From positions 79,196 to 143,195 of the forward strand of contig CANQLI010000005.1 in assembly GCA_947624675.1 (NCBI GenBank): a DNA stretch of 64,000 bases, given 5' to 3'. Source of the DNA: an uncultured Clostridia bacterium (GTDB lineage Bacteria; Bacillota; Clostridia; Oscillospirales; Ruminococcaceae). How positions within the stretch are numbered: position 1 is the first letter of the stretch; each line of letters opens with the position of its first letter. The notes below the pieces were generated by a model. That model saw only the letters and a list, made by a program, of their open reading frames with translations, made no database searches and was not told where the DNA came from. The translations under genes were made by a program, and so were the position numbers. This document shows, in pieces, positions 19,701 through 28,174 of the stretch.

Positions 19701-20549
19701 GGTAAGTCTTGCCCTTTTATTAGTCGAGCCGATCATTTTTACAGCATATGAATTTGTGTAGTCGGTTATGTATATGAGAGATATAAGCATTCCGTTTTTT
19801 GTCTCTCTTGTTTCAATGGAAAAAACATCTCCCCAGACACAAACCGACTCCATACCTGTTTTAATCTCGCTTAGCGGAATAAGCTCGGCGTTTGAATCTA
19901 TGCTTTTTCCTTTCAATATCTCAGCGTTTTGAGCATCAAGCAAATACCTTGTAAAATCAACAGTACAATGTGTAAACTCTGTGCCCTTATGCTCATTTTT
20001 GCTTGCCGGCACAGCTTCCGGTACGGGTAAGCTTTCAAGAGCCTTTTGATGATTCTGTAAGGTCTGTTCACGCTCAAGCATAAGCGTTCCCGAAAAGCTT
20101 ACGGTAACATTGACCGAAAAAAGCTCGGAAATCAGACTTGGAAGCGCCGACTCGACGCCTGCCGATTTCAGCAGGTTGTAGCCTCCGCTTGCAAGCTCAA
20201 TATTAAGAACATTTCCCGAAAGACTAGCCTTAGCGCCCTCAAAAAATCCGTTTACCACAGGGAATTTATCCTTTAAAAACAACACTATATCAGGAAAATA
20301 CTCACCGCTCAGCAGATCAGGCTGAAAATGCGGTTTTATAACAAAAGTGTCAAGCTTAAGCGCATCGCGAAGATTCTTCTCCGCCGCTTTTATGTCCTGA
20401 TACGGTGCAAGAGATGAAAATGCACAATCGCACATTAAGGATGTGCGTTGTTCATTAGTATATATCCTTAACAATCTGGCTTCTTCACACGAATGCGGAA
20501 TAAGCTTTATGTATTCTTCAAAAAAAACTCCGAGGCTTAATTCATCCAT
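16776..20549 (-). CDS. polC: DNA polymerase III PolC-type alpha subunit, lacking the exonuclease domain
   Basis: Replicative polymerase of low-GC Gram-positives. Order: N-terminal domain, OB fold (about residues 225-325), PHP domain (ELHCHT about 339-344, ITDHG about 373-377), then palm/fingers with the zinc cysteines CPQC...CPEC and catalytic [10 protein letters not shown]. It is 1257 residues against about 1430-1440 for Bacillus PolC. The missing block is the DEDDh proofreading exonuclease normally inserted in the PHP domain. Here the sequence passes from GIEAYE (about 404) straight to PYHQIILA (about 424), and no DxExTG motif is present anywhere. The start has GAAAGGATA upstream. Last gene of the pyrH operon. 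Confidence 0.95.
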   Translation of the reverse strand: MDELSLGVFFEEYIKLIPHSCEEARLLRIYTNEQRTSLMCDCAFSSLAPYQDIKAAEKNLRDALKLDTFVIKPHFQPDLLSGEYFPDIVLFLKDKFPVVNGFFEGAKASLSGNVLNIELASGGYNLLKSAGVESALPSLISELFSVNVTVSFSGTLMLEREQTLQNHQKALESLPVPEAVPASKNEHKGTEFTHCTVDFTRYLLDAQNAEILKGKSIDSNAELIPLSEIKTGMESVCVWGDVFSIETRETKNGMLISLIYITDYTNSYAVKMIGSTNKRARLTKDMLLAIMEKIKKGSTLIVRGNVVEDTYEHSVNIEPTDIMSVKRILKKDTYDQKRVELHCHTNMSAMDAVTPADKLVKRAFLWGHKAIAITDHGCCQGFPDAMYCVDKIKKDGGDFKVIYGIEAYEVNDDNGEDPLEVKRPYHQIILAKDKVGLKNLYKLVSYSNLKYFYKRPRIPKSELIKHREGLIVGSACEAGEIIQAYLRGEPYENIKKLAEFYDYLEIQPVKNNLFMIRSDKEPYDRIKSEQDIIDINKFIVRLGEELGKPVCATGDVHFMDESDAMFRTILQAGQGYADADFQPPIHFKTTDEMMEEFTPYLGEQKAREVVITNTNLIADMTDPELRAFPKGTFTPHIDGADEELEDICWTRAKQIYGDPLPKIVNDRLKRELDSIIKHGFAVLYVIAKRLVANSVENGYQVGSRGSVGSSFVASMSGISEVNPLVPHYVCPQCKHSEFITDGTVGSGYDLPPKKCPECSAQMNRDGHDIPFETFLGFNGDKSPDIDLNFSGDYQSKAHKYTEELFGQDHVFKAGTISSVAEKTAKGFVLKYLEERGRTASQAEIQRLAMGCTGVKRTTGQHPGGMVVIPDDYEVYDFTPVQHPAEKTDADIITTHFDFNSLHDTILKLDELGHDVPTLYKYLEDMTGLDITKIDMSDEAVYSLFTSTEALGVEPEEIFSQTGTLAIPEMGTPFVRQMLLDANPQNFSDLLQISGLSHGTDVWLGNAQELIKNGTCTISEVIGTRDSIMTYLIYHGVDPSLSFKIMEITRKGNAPKLLTDEMKQNMLDHNVPQWYIDSCLKIKYMFPKAHAAAYVTAAIRLAWFKVHRPLEFYSAIFTVRGEDFDAESAMQGKEVVQYKIKDLKLRENKTAKDEGTLETLMIINEMLCRGYEFLPIDVNKSHATVYKIEDNKLRLPFISLNGVGENAAKSLYERAQSGDFLSIEEFSSQSGVSKSVIDTLTSMGAFGSLPQSSQYSLF

Positions 20550-20565
20550 ATTTTATCCTTTCGCG

Positions 20566-21603
20566 TTATAATTTTTCTATCTCCTCCAAAAGTGCGTCTA
20601 CGGCTTCACTTTCGGGTATTTTTTTTATCATCCTGTCGCCTTTGAATATCACGGCTACGCCGTCGCCTCCCGCAAGACCTATATCCGCTTCTCTAGCCTC
20701 TCCCGGACCGTTTACGATACAGCCCATTACAGCAACGGTGATATTCTTATCAATGTCAAGCGTTTTCAGTTCGATCTCCTTCGCAAGAGAAATCAGATCT
20801 ATCCTTGTTCTTCCACAGGTGGGACAAGAAACAATCTTGACGCCGCCCGTCTTATCGACAGCCTTTAATATATCCCTTGCCGCCGCTACTTCATTTACCG
20901 GATCATCTGTGAGAGAAACTCTTATCGTTTCACCTATTCCGTCAAGCAGAAGTGATCCTATTCCTATTGCCGACTTAATAACTCCCATATGATTTGTTCC
21001 CGCCTCAGTAACTCCAAGGTGCAGCGGATAATCACACTTTTTTGAAAGCAATCGGTAGCTTTCTGTCATTGTCTTTACGTTAGATGATTTTATAGAAATG
21101 ACAGTATCGTAGAATTTAAGGTCCTCCAGTATTTTTATATGTCTCATAGCGCTTTCGACCAGAGCTTCGGCACACGGTGAGCCGTATTTTTTCAATATAT
21201 CCTTTTCGAGAGAACCTGAATTTACGCCGATGCGTATAGGTATCATTTTTTCACGACATTTGTCGACCACCGCTCTTACTCTCTCGGGAGAACCTATGTT
21301 ACCGGGATTTATCCTTATCTTATCGACTCCTGCGTCTGCTGCCGCAAGCGCTATGCGGTAATCGAAATGAATGTCAGCTACCAGAGGAGCTTTAACTTCG
21401 CTTTTTATTGCGGGAATAAGCCTTACAGCATCCATATCCGGAATTGCCGCACGGATTATATCACACCCTGCCGCCTCAAGGGCTTTTGCCTGTTTTACGC
21501 TTCCCTCAATATCAGTCGAAGGAACATTTAACATAGACTGAATATATATCCTTTTTCCGTCTAAAATAAGATCTCCGACCCTGACTGTTTTTAAATCTCT
21601 CAT
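20566..21603 (-). CDS. ispG: (E)-4-hydroxy-3-methylbut-2-enyl-diphosphate synthase
   Basis: [4Fe-4S] enzyme of the MEP isoprenoid pathway, converting MEcPP to HMBPP. At 345 residues it has the usual bacterial length. The barrel part has VADIHFDYRIA and RINPGNIG. The cluster cysteines are seen in SCPTCGRTRIDL and GCIVNGPGEAREAD. It sits 9 bases after rseP and 16 before polC, sharing the operon with the other MEP gene dxr. Confidence 0.97.
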   Translation of the reverse strand: MRDLKTVRVGDLILDGKRIYIQSMLNVPSTDIEGSVKQAKALEAAGCDIIRAAIPDMDAVRLIPAIKSEVKAPLVADIHFDYRIALAAADAGVDKIRINPGNIGSPERVRAVVDKCREKMIPIRIGVNSGSLEKDILKKYGSPCAEALVESAMRHIKILEDLKFYDTVISIKSSNVKTMTESYRLLSKKCDYPLHLGVTEAGTNHMGVIKSAIGIGSLLLDGIGETIRVSLTDDPVNEVAAARDILKAVDKTGGVKIVSCPTCGRTRIDLISLAKEIELKTLDIDKNITVAVMGCIVNGPGEAREADIGLAGGDGVAVIFKGDRMIKKIPESEAVDALLEEIEKL

Positions 21604-21612
21604 AACTGCCTC

Positions 21613-22665
21613 CTACCCAAACAGTTTGAATATGTCATGTGCGGTTATATAGACCATAAGAGCCATCAGAAGCGCAAGTCCTGTGGCATGGACATAGCCC
21701 TCGTATTTCGCCGGAACAGGCTTTCTCCTTATCCCTTCTATGATTAAAAATACCAGCCTTCCTCCGTCAAGTGCGGGAAGCGGCAAAAGGTTAAATATTC
21801 CGACATTTATAGTTATCAGCGCCGCAAGCGACAAAAGCTGCTGAATTAGTCTATACCAGTCTATTCCGCTGTCTTCGACATAATCGCCGACAACTCCGCT
21901 CATAACATCTACTATTCCGACAGGTCCCGAAAGATCGTTTATCTTGTATTTTCCTAAAACCAGATCCTTTAGCGATACCAAAACCAATCTTGCGTATGAA
22001 ACACAGGTCTTTGCACTGTACTCGCATACAGTAAGAGGATTAACATCAATGGGAAGCACTTTAAAGTCGATATGCAAAACCTTGTCTTTTTTTGAAAATT
22101 CTACATCGTTTAACTCTACCTTTTTGCCGTCACGCTCTACCACAAAATCAAATACTCCGTCCTCGTCAGACTGAAGCTGATACGACATATCTATCTCGGA
22201 AAAAATGTGGTAACCGTTTATGCTTTTTATCTCATCGCCAAGCATAAGACCGCTGTTATGTGAAGCTGCGTTATCCTCAAACCAGCTTATCTGTGTGCTT
22301 GTTATATCGTCCTGTACCGAAATCATTATGACGACCACGATAAATCCAAGAACAAGATTCATAAACGCACCTGCGGCAACGATTATTATTCTCTGCCACA
22401 CTTTTTTATTGCAAAAAGCCCTGTCGCTGTCGCTTTCCTCGTTTTCGCCCTCCATAGAACAAAAACCTCCGAAAGGCAAAAGCCTAAGCGCATAAAGAGT
22501 TTCGCCCTTTTGCTTCTTGAATATTGCCGGGCCCATTCCTATGGCAAATTGATCCACCTTTACACCGCAAAGCTTAGCGGCTGTAAAATGACCGAATTCA
22601 TGTATAAAAATAATAAGACCGAAAACCAGTATTGCAACTAATACTCCTATTACTACGCTCATCAT
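21613..22665 (-). CDS. rseP: RseP-type site-2 protease (membrane zinc metalloprotease)
   Basis: Intramembrane protease of the RseP/RasP/SpoIVFB-like family that trims anti-sigma factors and leftover signal peptides. HEXXH zinc site in the first membrane span (FIHEFGHFTAAKLCG), a central PDZ domain (about residues 120-190), and the C-terminal third zinc ligand motif NLLPLPALDGG, with membrane spans at both ends. The start is ambiguous: ATG at 22665 or 22662, overlapping the dxr stop, is more likely than a GTG two codons further upstream. Standard neighbour of dxr. Confidence 0.93.
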   Translation of the reverse strand: MMSVVIGVLVAILVFGLIIFIHEFGHFTAAKLCGVKVDQFAIGMGPAIFKKQKGETLYALRLLPFGGFCSMEGENEESDSDRAFCNKKVWQRIIIVAAGAFMNLVLGFIVVVIMISVQDDITSTQISWFEDNAASHNSGLMLGDEIKSINGYHIFSEIDMSYQLQSDEDGVFDFVVERDGKKVELNDVEFSKKDKVLHIDFKVLPIDVNPLTVCEYSAKTCVSYARLVLVSLKDLVLGKYKINDLSGPVGIVDVMSGVVGDYVEDSGIDWYRLIQQLLSLAALITINVGIFNLLPLPALDGGRLVFLIIEGIRRKPVPAKYEGYVHATGLALLMALMVYITAHDIFKLFG

Positions 22666-23816
22666 TCCCACCCTTTTATTCTTTCTTCAACAAAACTTCT
22701 CGCGAGCTTATCTGCTTCAAGTACATCGTCAAGGCTTTCAACACTTTTGTTTTCAATGTTTTCCAGTGCGCTCTTTACAAGCTCACCTATCTTCAAAAAG
22801 CCTATTTCTCCGTTAAGGAAGCTTGCGACAGCAGCTTCGTTTGCACCGTTTACTACGGCAGGCATTCGTCCGCCGGCGGTTATCGCCTTTATACAGGCAT
22901 CAAGGCAATCGAATGTCTTAAGATCGGGCTTTGCAAAATGAAGTGTTCCTATATCGGTAAGCGACAAGCTCTTTGTGGGACACTCTATCCTTTTAGGATA
23001 CAAAAGCGAGTACTGTATAGGTATCTTCATATCAGGTACACCCATCTGCGCTATGACAGAATTATCCTGATACTCGACCGCCGAATGTATAATACTTTCC
23101 CTGTGAACGACTATCTCTATCTGCTCCGGTAGAAGGTCAAAGAGCCACATAGCCTCTATAAATTCAAGTCCCTTATTCATAAGTGTTGCGGAATCTATCG
23201 TTATCTTGTTTCCCATCGACCAGTTGGGGTGATTAAGTGCTTCCTCAACTGTTACATTACAAAGCTCTGCTTTAGTCTTTCCGAAAAACGGTCCGCCCGA
23301 CGCAGTGAGTATTATTTTTTTAATTTTATTTCCCTTATTTCCCTGAAGGCACTGAAATATAGCAGAGTGTTCGGAATCGATAGGATATATATTCACACCT
23401 TTCCCAGCTGCTGAGTTTATAACAAGCTTACCGCCCGTTACAAGAGTTTCTTTGTTGGCAAGAGCTATATCCACTCCCGCTTCTATCGCCGAAATCGTAG
23501 GCTTAAGACCGACCATTCCGACAACGGCATTGACAAGTATATCGACATCCTTTAAAGCGGCTATTTCACAGAGTCCGTCCATTCCTGTGAGGATCGTAAC
23601 AGAATTATCCTTTATCAAAGACCTTAGCTCTTCCTCTTTAGTCTTGTCGTATATACAGATAACACTTGGCTTAAGCTCTTTTGTCTGAACAGCCAGCAGC
23701 TTTACATTTGAGTTTGCAGCGAGAGCCTTGACCTTGATACCGTGCTTTTTAGCGACTTCAATCGACTGCGTTCCGATAGAACCTGTTGACCCGAGAACAG
23801 ATATTGTTTTATCCAT
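22662..23816 (-). CDS. dxr: 1-deoxy-D-xylulose 5-phosphate reductoisomerase
   Basis: NADPH enzyme for the second MEP pathway step, giving 2-C-methyl-D-erythritol 4-phosphate. N-terminal Rossmann GSTGSIGTQSI, ALANKETLVTGG, the metal/substrate residues IDSEHSAIFQC, and LTASGGPFFG are all present. Its 384 residues match the family. It is separated from cdsA upstream by a 58-base gap holding a hairpin, and overlaps rseP. Confidence 0.97.
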   Translation of the reverse strand: MDKTISVLGSTGSIGTQSIEVAKKHGIKVKALAANSNVKLLAVQTKELKPSVICIYDKTKEEELRSLIKDNSVTILTGMDGLCEIAALKDVDILVNAVVGMVGLKPTISAIEAGVDIALANKETLVTGGKLVINSAAGKGVNIYPIDSEHSAIFQCLQGNKGNKIKKIILTASGGPFFGKTKAELCNVTVEEALNHPNWSMGNKITIDSATLMNKGLEFIEAMWLFDLLPEQIEIVVHRESIIHSAVEYQDNSVIAQMGVPDMKIPIQYSLLYPKRIECPTKSLSLTDIGTLHFAKPDLKTFDCLDACIKAITAGGRMPAVVNGANEAAVASFLNGEIGFLKIGELVKSALENIENKSVESLDDVLEADKLARSFVEERIKGWE

Positions 23817-23842
23817 AGTAAATTTCCTCGATACACTTAATA

Positions 23843-23869
23843 TAGGGGTGTAATTGATTCACACCCCTA
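23843..23869 (-). other. intercistronic hairpin between cdsA and dxr
   Basis: Perfect 9-bp stem TAGGGGTGT/ACACCCCTA with a 9-base loop in the only sizeable gap of the operon. No T-run follows on the minus strand, so it is more likely an RNA-stability or processing element, or a weak attenuator, than a terminator. Confidence 0.6.
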
Positions 23870-23874
23870 GCTTT

Positions 23875-24714
23875 CTAGATTATATTAAAAAACGAAAATG
23901 ATAACATCATAAACGGCGCAACTACCAATACACTGTCAAATCTATCCATAACTCCGCCGTGACCCGGCATTATTTTTCCGTAGTCCTTAATGTTCGCCTG
24001 TCGCTTTATAAGTGAAGCAGAAAGATCGCCGATAAGTCCCATCACCGCAGCAACACAGCCCACTAAAAACAAAATGAAGTAATTTATATTTGCTTTGTCA
24101 TCTATGAAGCTGTATACAAGCGCTACTAAACATAAAATAATTCCGTTAGAAATTATTCCTCCAATAAGACCCTCTACCGTCTTTTTCGGACTTATGTTCG
24201 GACAAAGCTTATGCTTTCCGAAAAATGTACCTGCGAAGTACGCTCCGCTGTCCGCGAGCCAAGCGGCGCATAGTGTTAATATCACTCCGATAAGTCCTTG
24301 CAGACTGTGTATGATAATCAGACAGGACATTGCCGCAGTAACAAAAAATGTTTCAAATCCTGCAAAAAAAAGCTTTGAGAACTCCACAGTTTTATAGTAT
24401 GCCAAAAGAAGACACAGTAAAACCAGAATGTATACAAATATCTCGACCGGTATTACATATTTAAGAAAGCTTTGGTCTGTTTTTTCAAAAAGCACATCCG
24501 CTCCAAGCCACACACACGGTACGCTGCACCCAAAAGCTATGCTGGCAATACATAAAAGCTTGTATTTTCTTAGATCCGCCGCACCAAAAAGCTCAAAAAG
24601 CGCCACGGCAATAAGGAATGCAACCGCCAGATTCAGCACATAGGTATTATGCAAAAAAAGCACTATAACAGCAATTACTATCGCCACAGCCGCAGATATG
24701 ATACGAGTTTTCAC
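23875..24714 (-). CDS. cdsA: phosphatidate cytidylyltransferase (CDP-diglyceride synthase)
   Basis: Polytopic membrane enzyme making CDP-diacylglycerol, precursor of phospholipids. 279 residues with about eight hydrophobic spans. The family signature near the C-terminus, KDYGKIMPGHGGVMDRFDS, is intact and holds the catalytic acidic residues. It follows uppS by 3 bases. Confidence 0.96.
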   Translation of the reverse strand: MKTRIISAAVAIVIAVIVLFLHNTYVLNLAVAFLIAVALFELFGAADLRKYKLLCIASIAFGCSVPCVWLGADVLFEKTDQSFLKYVIPVEIFVYILVLLCLLLAYYKTVEFSKLFFAGFETFFVTAAMSCLIIIHSLQGLIGVILTLCAAWLADSGAYFAGTFFGKHKLCPNISPKKTVEGLIGGIISNGIILCLVALVYSFIDDKANINYFILFLVGCVAAVMGLIGDLSASLIKRQANIKDYGKIMPGHGGVMDRFDSVLVVAPFMMLSFSFFNII

Positions 24715-24717
24715 CGC

Positions 24718-25437
24718 CTACACTCCTCCAAATCTCCTGTTTCTTTTCATAAATTCATACACGGCATCCTCCAGATCCTCCGGCTTGTAATCGGGCCATA
24801 ATATGTCCGAAAAAATGTACTCTGCATACGCCGACTGCCATATGAGAAAGTTAGAGATCCGCTGTTCCCCGCTCGGTCTTATAATAAGATCCACAGGAGG
24901 TATGCCTTTAGTGTCAAGATGCCTTTCGATGATCTCTCTTGTGATCTTTTCCGGTTCAAGTGTTCCGGCCCTCACCTCAAGAGATATATCTCTTACGGCT
25001 CTTGTTATCTCGTCCTGACCTCCGTAATTTATCGCAAGAACGAGCGTCATAGAATCAAAATCCTTTGAATCCTCCTCAACGCTTTTCATCTTTTTTTGCA
25101 AGGACGGCGACAGTAAAGTCCTGTCTCCGATAAACATAACCCTTATATTTTCTTCGATAAAATCTCTTACCTCGTCAAGATTTTTGTCAAACAGCTCCAT
25201 AATGGCATCGACCTCATCCTTCGGACGCTTCCAGTTTTCTGTTGAAAACGCATACAAGGTAAGATATTTTATCCCAATCTTTTTTGCATGTCTTGTGATC
25301 TTACGAAAGGTCTTAGCGCCTTCGCGGTGTCCGAACTTTCTCGGAAGCCCCCGTTTTTTTGCCCATCGACCGTTTCCGTCCATAATGATCCCGACGTGTG
25401 CGGGAACCTCTCCGCCCTTAAATCTGTCAAGTGCCAT
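24718..25437 (-). CDS. uppS: undecaprenyl diphosphate synthase (cis-prenyltransferase)
   Basis: Makes the C55 lipid carrier for peptidoglycan from FPP and IPP. The pyrophosphate-binding site HVGIIMDGNGRWAKKRG with catalytic Asp, the YLTLYAFSTENW segment and the C-terminal DLIIRPSGEQRISNFLIWQ are all seen. Its 239 residues are normal. It overlaps frr by one base. Confidence 0.97.
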   Translation of the reverse strand: MALDRFKGGEVPAHVGIIMDGNGRWAKKRGLPRKFGHREGAKTFRKITRHAKKIGIKYLTLYAFSTENWKRPKDEVDAIMELFDKNLDEVRDFIEENIRVMFIGDRTLLSPSLQKKMKSVEEDSKDFDSMTLVLAINYGGQDEITRAVRDISLEVRAGTLEPEKITREIIERHLDTKGIPPVDLIIRPSGEQRISNFLIWQSAYAEYIFSDILWPDYKPEDLEDAVYEFMKRNRRFGGV

Positions 25438-25997
25438 CAGAGCGAGAGGACCTCTTTTTCCTTTTCAGAGACAAGCGTGTCGATATTCTTTATGAATTTA
25501 TCGGTAAGCTCCTGAATTTTCTTCTCGCCGTTTTTCTGATCATCTTCAGTAATAGTGCTGTCCTTTTTAAGAGCCTTGAGCTTTTCCATTCCGTCGCGGC
25601 GAATATTTCTGATCCCGACCTTAGACTCTTCGCCCATTTTCTTTATCTCCTTGACAAGCTCTTTTCTTCTTTCCTCGGTAGGCTGTGGAAAAGCGAGTCT
25701 TAAGACACTTCCGTCGTTAGCGGGATTTATTCCTATATCAGAAGCCTGAATAGCTTTTTCGATACTTTTTAATGTAGATTTATCCCAAGGCTGTATAACG
25801 AGAACTCTCGCCTCACTTACCGAAACAGCCGCCATCTGATTTATAGGTGTCGGCGTTCCGTAGTAATCTACAAGAACCTTATCCAGTACGGCAGGATTTG
25901 CCCTTCCGGCTCTTACAGAAGCAAACTCCCCCTTTAAAACTTCAACAGACTTGTTCATTTTACCTTCGCATTTTTGCAGTACTTCTTTCATAACCAT
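25437..25997 (-). CDS. frr: ribosome recycling factor
   Basis: Splits post-termination ribosomes with EF-G. 186 residues, three-helix bundle with a middle beta domain. Typical segments are VRAGRANPAVLDKV, YYGTPTPINQMA, VLVIQPWD, IGINPANDGSVLRLAFP and the RRDGMEKLK helix. It lies 17 bases after pyrH. Confidence 0.98.
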   Translation of the reverse strand: MVMKEVLQKCEGKMNKSVEVLKGEFASVRAGRANPAVLDKVLVDYYGTPTPINQMAAVSVSEARVLVIQPWDKSTLKSIEKAIQASDIGINPANDGSVLRLAFPQPTEERRKELVKEIKKMGEESKVGIRNIRRDGMEKLKALKKDSTITEDDQKNGEKKIQELTDKFIKNIDTLVSEKEKEVLSL

Positions 25998-26014
25998 TTT
26001 CCTCCTTTAAACAT

Positions 26015-26719
26015 TTACTTTACAACAGTACCTACATTCTCACCCATACAAGCGTCATAGATATTGTCGGGATTTTCAAGATTAAAAACCAATATCGGTA
26101 TGTTATTGTCTTTACAAAGAGCCGCAGCGGTAGAATCCATTACGGTCAGATCCTTTGAAATAATGTCATTAAAGCTCAATGTGTCAAATTTCACAGCATC
26201 GTCAAATTTGTGAGGATCCTTGTCGTATACCCCATCGACCATAGTGCCCTTAAAGAAAATGTCAGCCTCTATTTCAGCAGCTCTAAGCGCCGCAGCGGTA
26301 TCTGTCGAGAAAAAAGGATTTCCCGTTCCGCAACCGAAAATAACAACTCTTCCCTTGTCGAAATGCCGCATAGCTTTATTTCTTATATAAGGCTCAGCAA
26401 CCTGCCGCATTGTGATAGCTGTTTGAACTCTGACCTCAAGTCCGAGGTTTTCAAGTCCGTCAGCGACCGCAAGAGCGTTCATAGCAGTAGCAAGCATTCC
26501 TATATGATCGGCTCTTGTCCTGTCCATAGCTCCGCTTGAGCGACCTCTCCAGAAATTTCCTCCACCAACTACAACTCCTATCTCAACGCCTGCGTCAACG
26601 CACTTTTTTATGCTTTTTCCGAACCTTGTGATAATATCGTAGTCAAGGCCTGTTTTTTTATCACCTGCCAAAGCCTCACCGCTGAGTTTTAACAAAATTC
26701 TTTTGTATTTGGACTTCAT
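26015..26719 (-). CDS. pyrH: UMP kinase
   Basis: Hexameric UMP kinase of the amino-acid kinase fold. [25 protein letters not shown], and the C-terminal [23 protein letters not shown] are diagnostic. I use ATG 26717-26719 (234 residues): AGAGGA lies about 8-10 bases before it. A GTG three codons earlier would overlap that site. First gene of the operon running to polC. Confidence 0.96.
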   Translation of the reverse strand: MKSKYKRILLKLSGEALAGDKKTGLDYDIITRFGKSIKKCVDAGVEIGVVVGGGNFWRGRSSGAMDRTRADHIGMLATAMNALAVADGLENLGLEVRVQTAITMRQVAEPYIRNKAMRHFDKGRVVIFGCGTGNPFFSTDTAAALRAAEIEADIFFKGTMVDGVYDKDPHKFDDAVKFDTLSFNDIISKDLTVMDSTAAALCKDNNIPILVFNLENPDNIYDACMGENVGTVVK

Positions 26720-26747
26720 AAAGTACACTTCCTCTTTAGATTTAATA

Positions 26748-26767
26748 CTGTAAAAATAAATTTACAG
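26748..26767 (-). other. inverted repeat in the pyrH leader
   Basis: CTGTAAA...TTTACAG, 7-bp arms with a 6-base spacer, lying between the pyrH promoter and start codon. No T-run follows. It could be a leader hairpin or an operator. Confidence 0.4.
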
Positions 26768-26786
26768 CTTTATCTCACTATTTTAA

Positions 26787-26815
26787 AGTATAACATATAT
26801 AAAATACTTTGTAAA
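26787..26815 (-). promoter_or_regulatory. sigma-A promoter of the pyrH-polC operon
   Basis: Minus-strand TTTACA (26810-26815) and TATACT (26787-26792) with 17-bp spacing, about 70 bases upstream of pyrH. Confidence 0.8.
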
Positions 26816-26864
26816 GAAAAATTTGTATAAAGAACAATAAATAAATGGCAGTAAAATCCGTATA

Positions 26865-26964
26865 AAAGAAAACCTGCACCATCAGCAAAATGGTGCAGGC
26901 CTCTTAATTACTAAGAAAAAAACTATAAGGTTGAGGTTAAAACCCATGAAAATTAAGAAATTAC
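26865..26964 (-). ncRNA. candidate small RNA of about 100 nt, with its own promoter and terminator
   Basis: The unit is bounded by a near-consensus promoter (26971-26999) and a textbook terminator (stem 26873-26899, then TTTTCTTTTAT). The predicted transcript starts near 26964. The only ORF inside is 21 codons (26947 to 26882, starting MGFNLNLIVFFL), hydrophobic and without a recognisable ribosome site; its stop lies inside the terminator. I match it to no known RNA family. It could be a trans-acting sRNA, a toxin-like small peptide mRNA, or an orphan attenuator. It is separate from the pyrH promoter downstream. Confidence 0.5.
26873..26899 (-). terminator. terminator of the candidate small RNA
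   Basis: Perfect 10-bp stem CCTGCACCAT/ATGGTGCAGG with a 7-base loop, followed on the minus strand by TTTTCTTTTAT. It would also stop any transcript reading through from gpsA. Confidence 0.9.
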
Positions 26965-26970
26965 TATTAG

Positions 26971-26999
26971 ATTATACCGTATTAAATTAAAAAAGTCAA
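26971..26999 (-). promoter_or_regulatory. promoter of the candidate small RNA
   Basis: TTGACT (26994-26999) and perfect TATAAT (26971-26976), 17 bp apart. It is one of the strongest promoters by sequence in the window, yet followed by no recognised gene. Confidence 0.75.
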
Positions 27000-27023
27000 T
27001 ACTAAATTGCGCCTTAAAATGTA

Positions 27024-27138
27024 AACAAACTATGAACTTTGTAAACATTCTGTTACAAAACATAATTTATTTTATGAAGAATGTACGTTTGCGTACATTT
27101 TTTCCTGATTTTGCGCTATTAGTAGAGGGGGGTTAAAA
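27024..27138 (+). repeat. dispersed intergenic repeat, copy B
   Basis: About 115 bp on the plus strand. Its first 100 bases differ from copy C at only 3 positions. It lies between the candidate small-RNA promoter and the 3' end of gpsA, antisense to its flanking genes. Hairpin ATGTACGTTTGCGTACAT plus T-run at 27081-27103. A purine-rich GTAGAGGGGGG closes the element. Confidence 0.9.
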
Positions 27139-27184
27139 TTCACTAAAAAATTCAAGGGTAGTCTGAGGTGGATGAAAAGACTTA

Positions 27185-28174
27185 CTAATTATTTTCAGAC
27201 ACATATGGGCGAAGCATAAGCTCGCTCAAAGAAATATTTACATCCTTGCCGGATTCAAGAACATCATAAAGCTCATTAACTATCGGCATAGACACTCCTA
27301 CCTTTTTGGAAAGCTCGTGGGCTGTTTTTGTACAGAAATATCCTTCGACCGTTCCCACCTGTCTTATTGCGTCAGCGGGTTTAACGCCCTTACCTATAAG
27401 GATACCGGCTCGTCTGTTTCTCGAATGCATACTGGTACAGGTGACGATCATATCTCCCATTCCTGTAAGACCGTAAAATGTTTCGAGCTTTCCGCCGAGC
27501 TTAAGACCGAGCCGAGAGATCTCTCTCATACCTCTTGTCATAAGTGCCGCCTTTGTATTGTCGCCATAACCAAGACCGTCGCATATTCCCGCAGCGAGAG
27601 CAATTATGTTTTTAAGGGCGCCGCCTATCTCGCAGCCTACCGCATCATCGCTCACATATATCCTCATATTATTTCCGGATAGCTCGCTCTGAACATATTT
27701 TGCTGCCTCAATATCGTCACAAGCTGCAACTATTGTTGTCGGTATGCCCCTTGCGACCTCCTCGGCGTGAGAAGGACCTGTCAGAGCCACCACGGTATTA
27801 TCAGGCATACACTCCGAAACGACCTCGCTCATACGCTTAAATGTCCCCTCTTCAAGACCCTTTGCGGTGCTTACGACAATAGTTTTACTGTCTATATGTA
27901 AAGCGGCCTCGGTACAGACGCTCCTGACAAATGCCGAAGGAATACCGACAACTATCAGGTCTTTTCCGAAAACACAGGAAATATCCGTTGTAAGCTTTAT
28001 ATCCTTTGGTATTATAACTCCCGGGAGCTTTGCTTTTAGCTCACCTGTCCTCAAAATCGTATCTATCTCGTCCTGGAACTTAGACCACACCGTAACCTTG
28101 TGACCCTTGTTATGGCAAAGCAGCGCAAGAGACAATCCGAAGCCTCCCGAACCGATTATAGCGATCTCAGCCAT
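27185..28174 (-). CDS. gpsA: glycerol-3-phosphate dehydrogenase [NAD(P)+]
   Basis: Makes sn-glycerol 3-phosphate from DHAP for phospholipid synthesis. N-terminal Rossmann IIGSGGFGLSLA, STAKGLEEGT, LTGPSHAEEVARG, and the catalytic-lysine region GGALKNIIALAAGICDGLGYGDNTKAAL are all present. Its 329 residues are normal. It overlaps plsY, so enzyme and acyltransferase that use the same metabolite are co-made. Confidence 0.97.
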   Translation of the reverse strand: MAEIAIIGSGGFGLSLALLCHNKGHKVTVWSKFQDEIDTILRTGELKAKLPGVIIPKDIKLTTDISCVFGKDLIVVGIPSAFVRSVCTEAALHIDSKTIVVSTAKGLEEGTFKRMSEVVSECMPDNTVVALTGPSHAEEVARGIPTTIVAACDDIEAAKYVQSELSGNNMRIYVSDDAVGCEIGGALKNIIALAAGICDGLGYGDNTKAALMTRGMREISRLGLKLGGKLETFYGLTGMGDMIVTCTSMHSRNRRAGILIGKGVKPADAIRQVGTVEGYFCTKTAHELSKKVGVSMPIVNELYDVLESGKDVNISLSELMLRPYVSENN

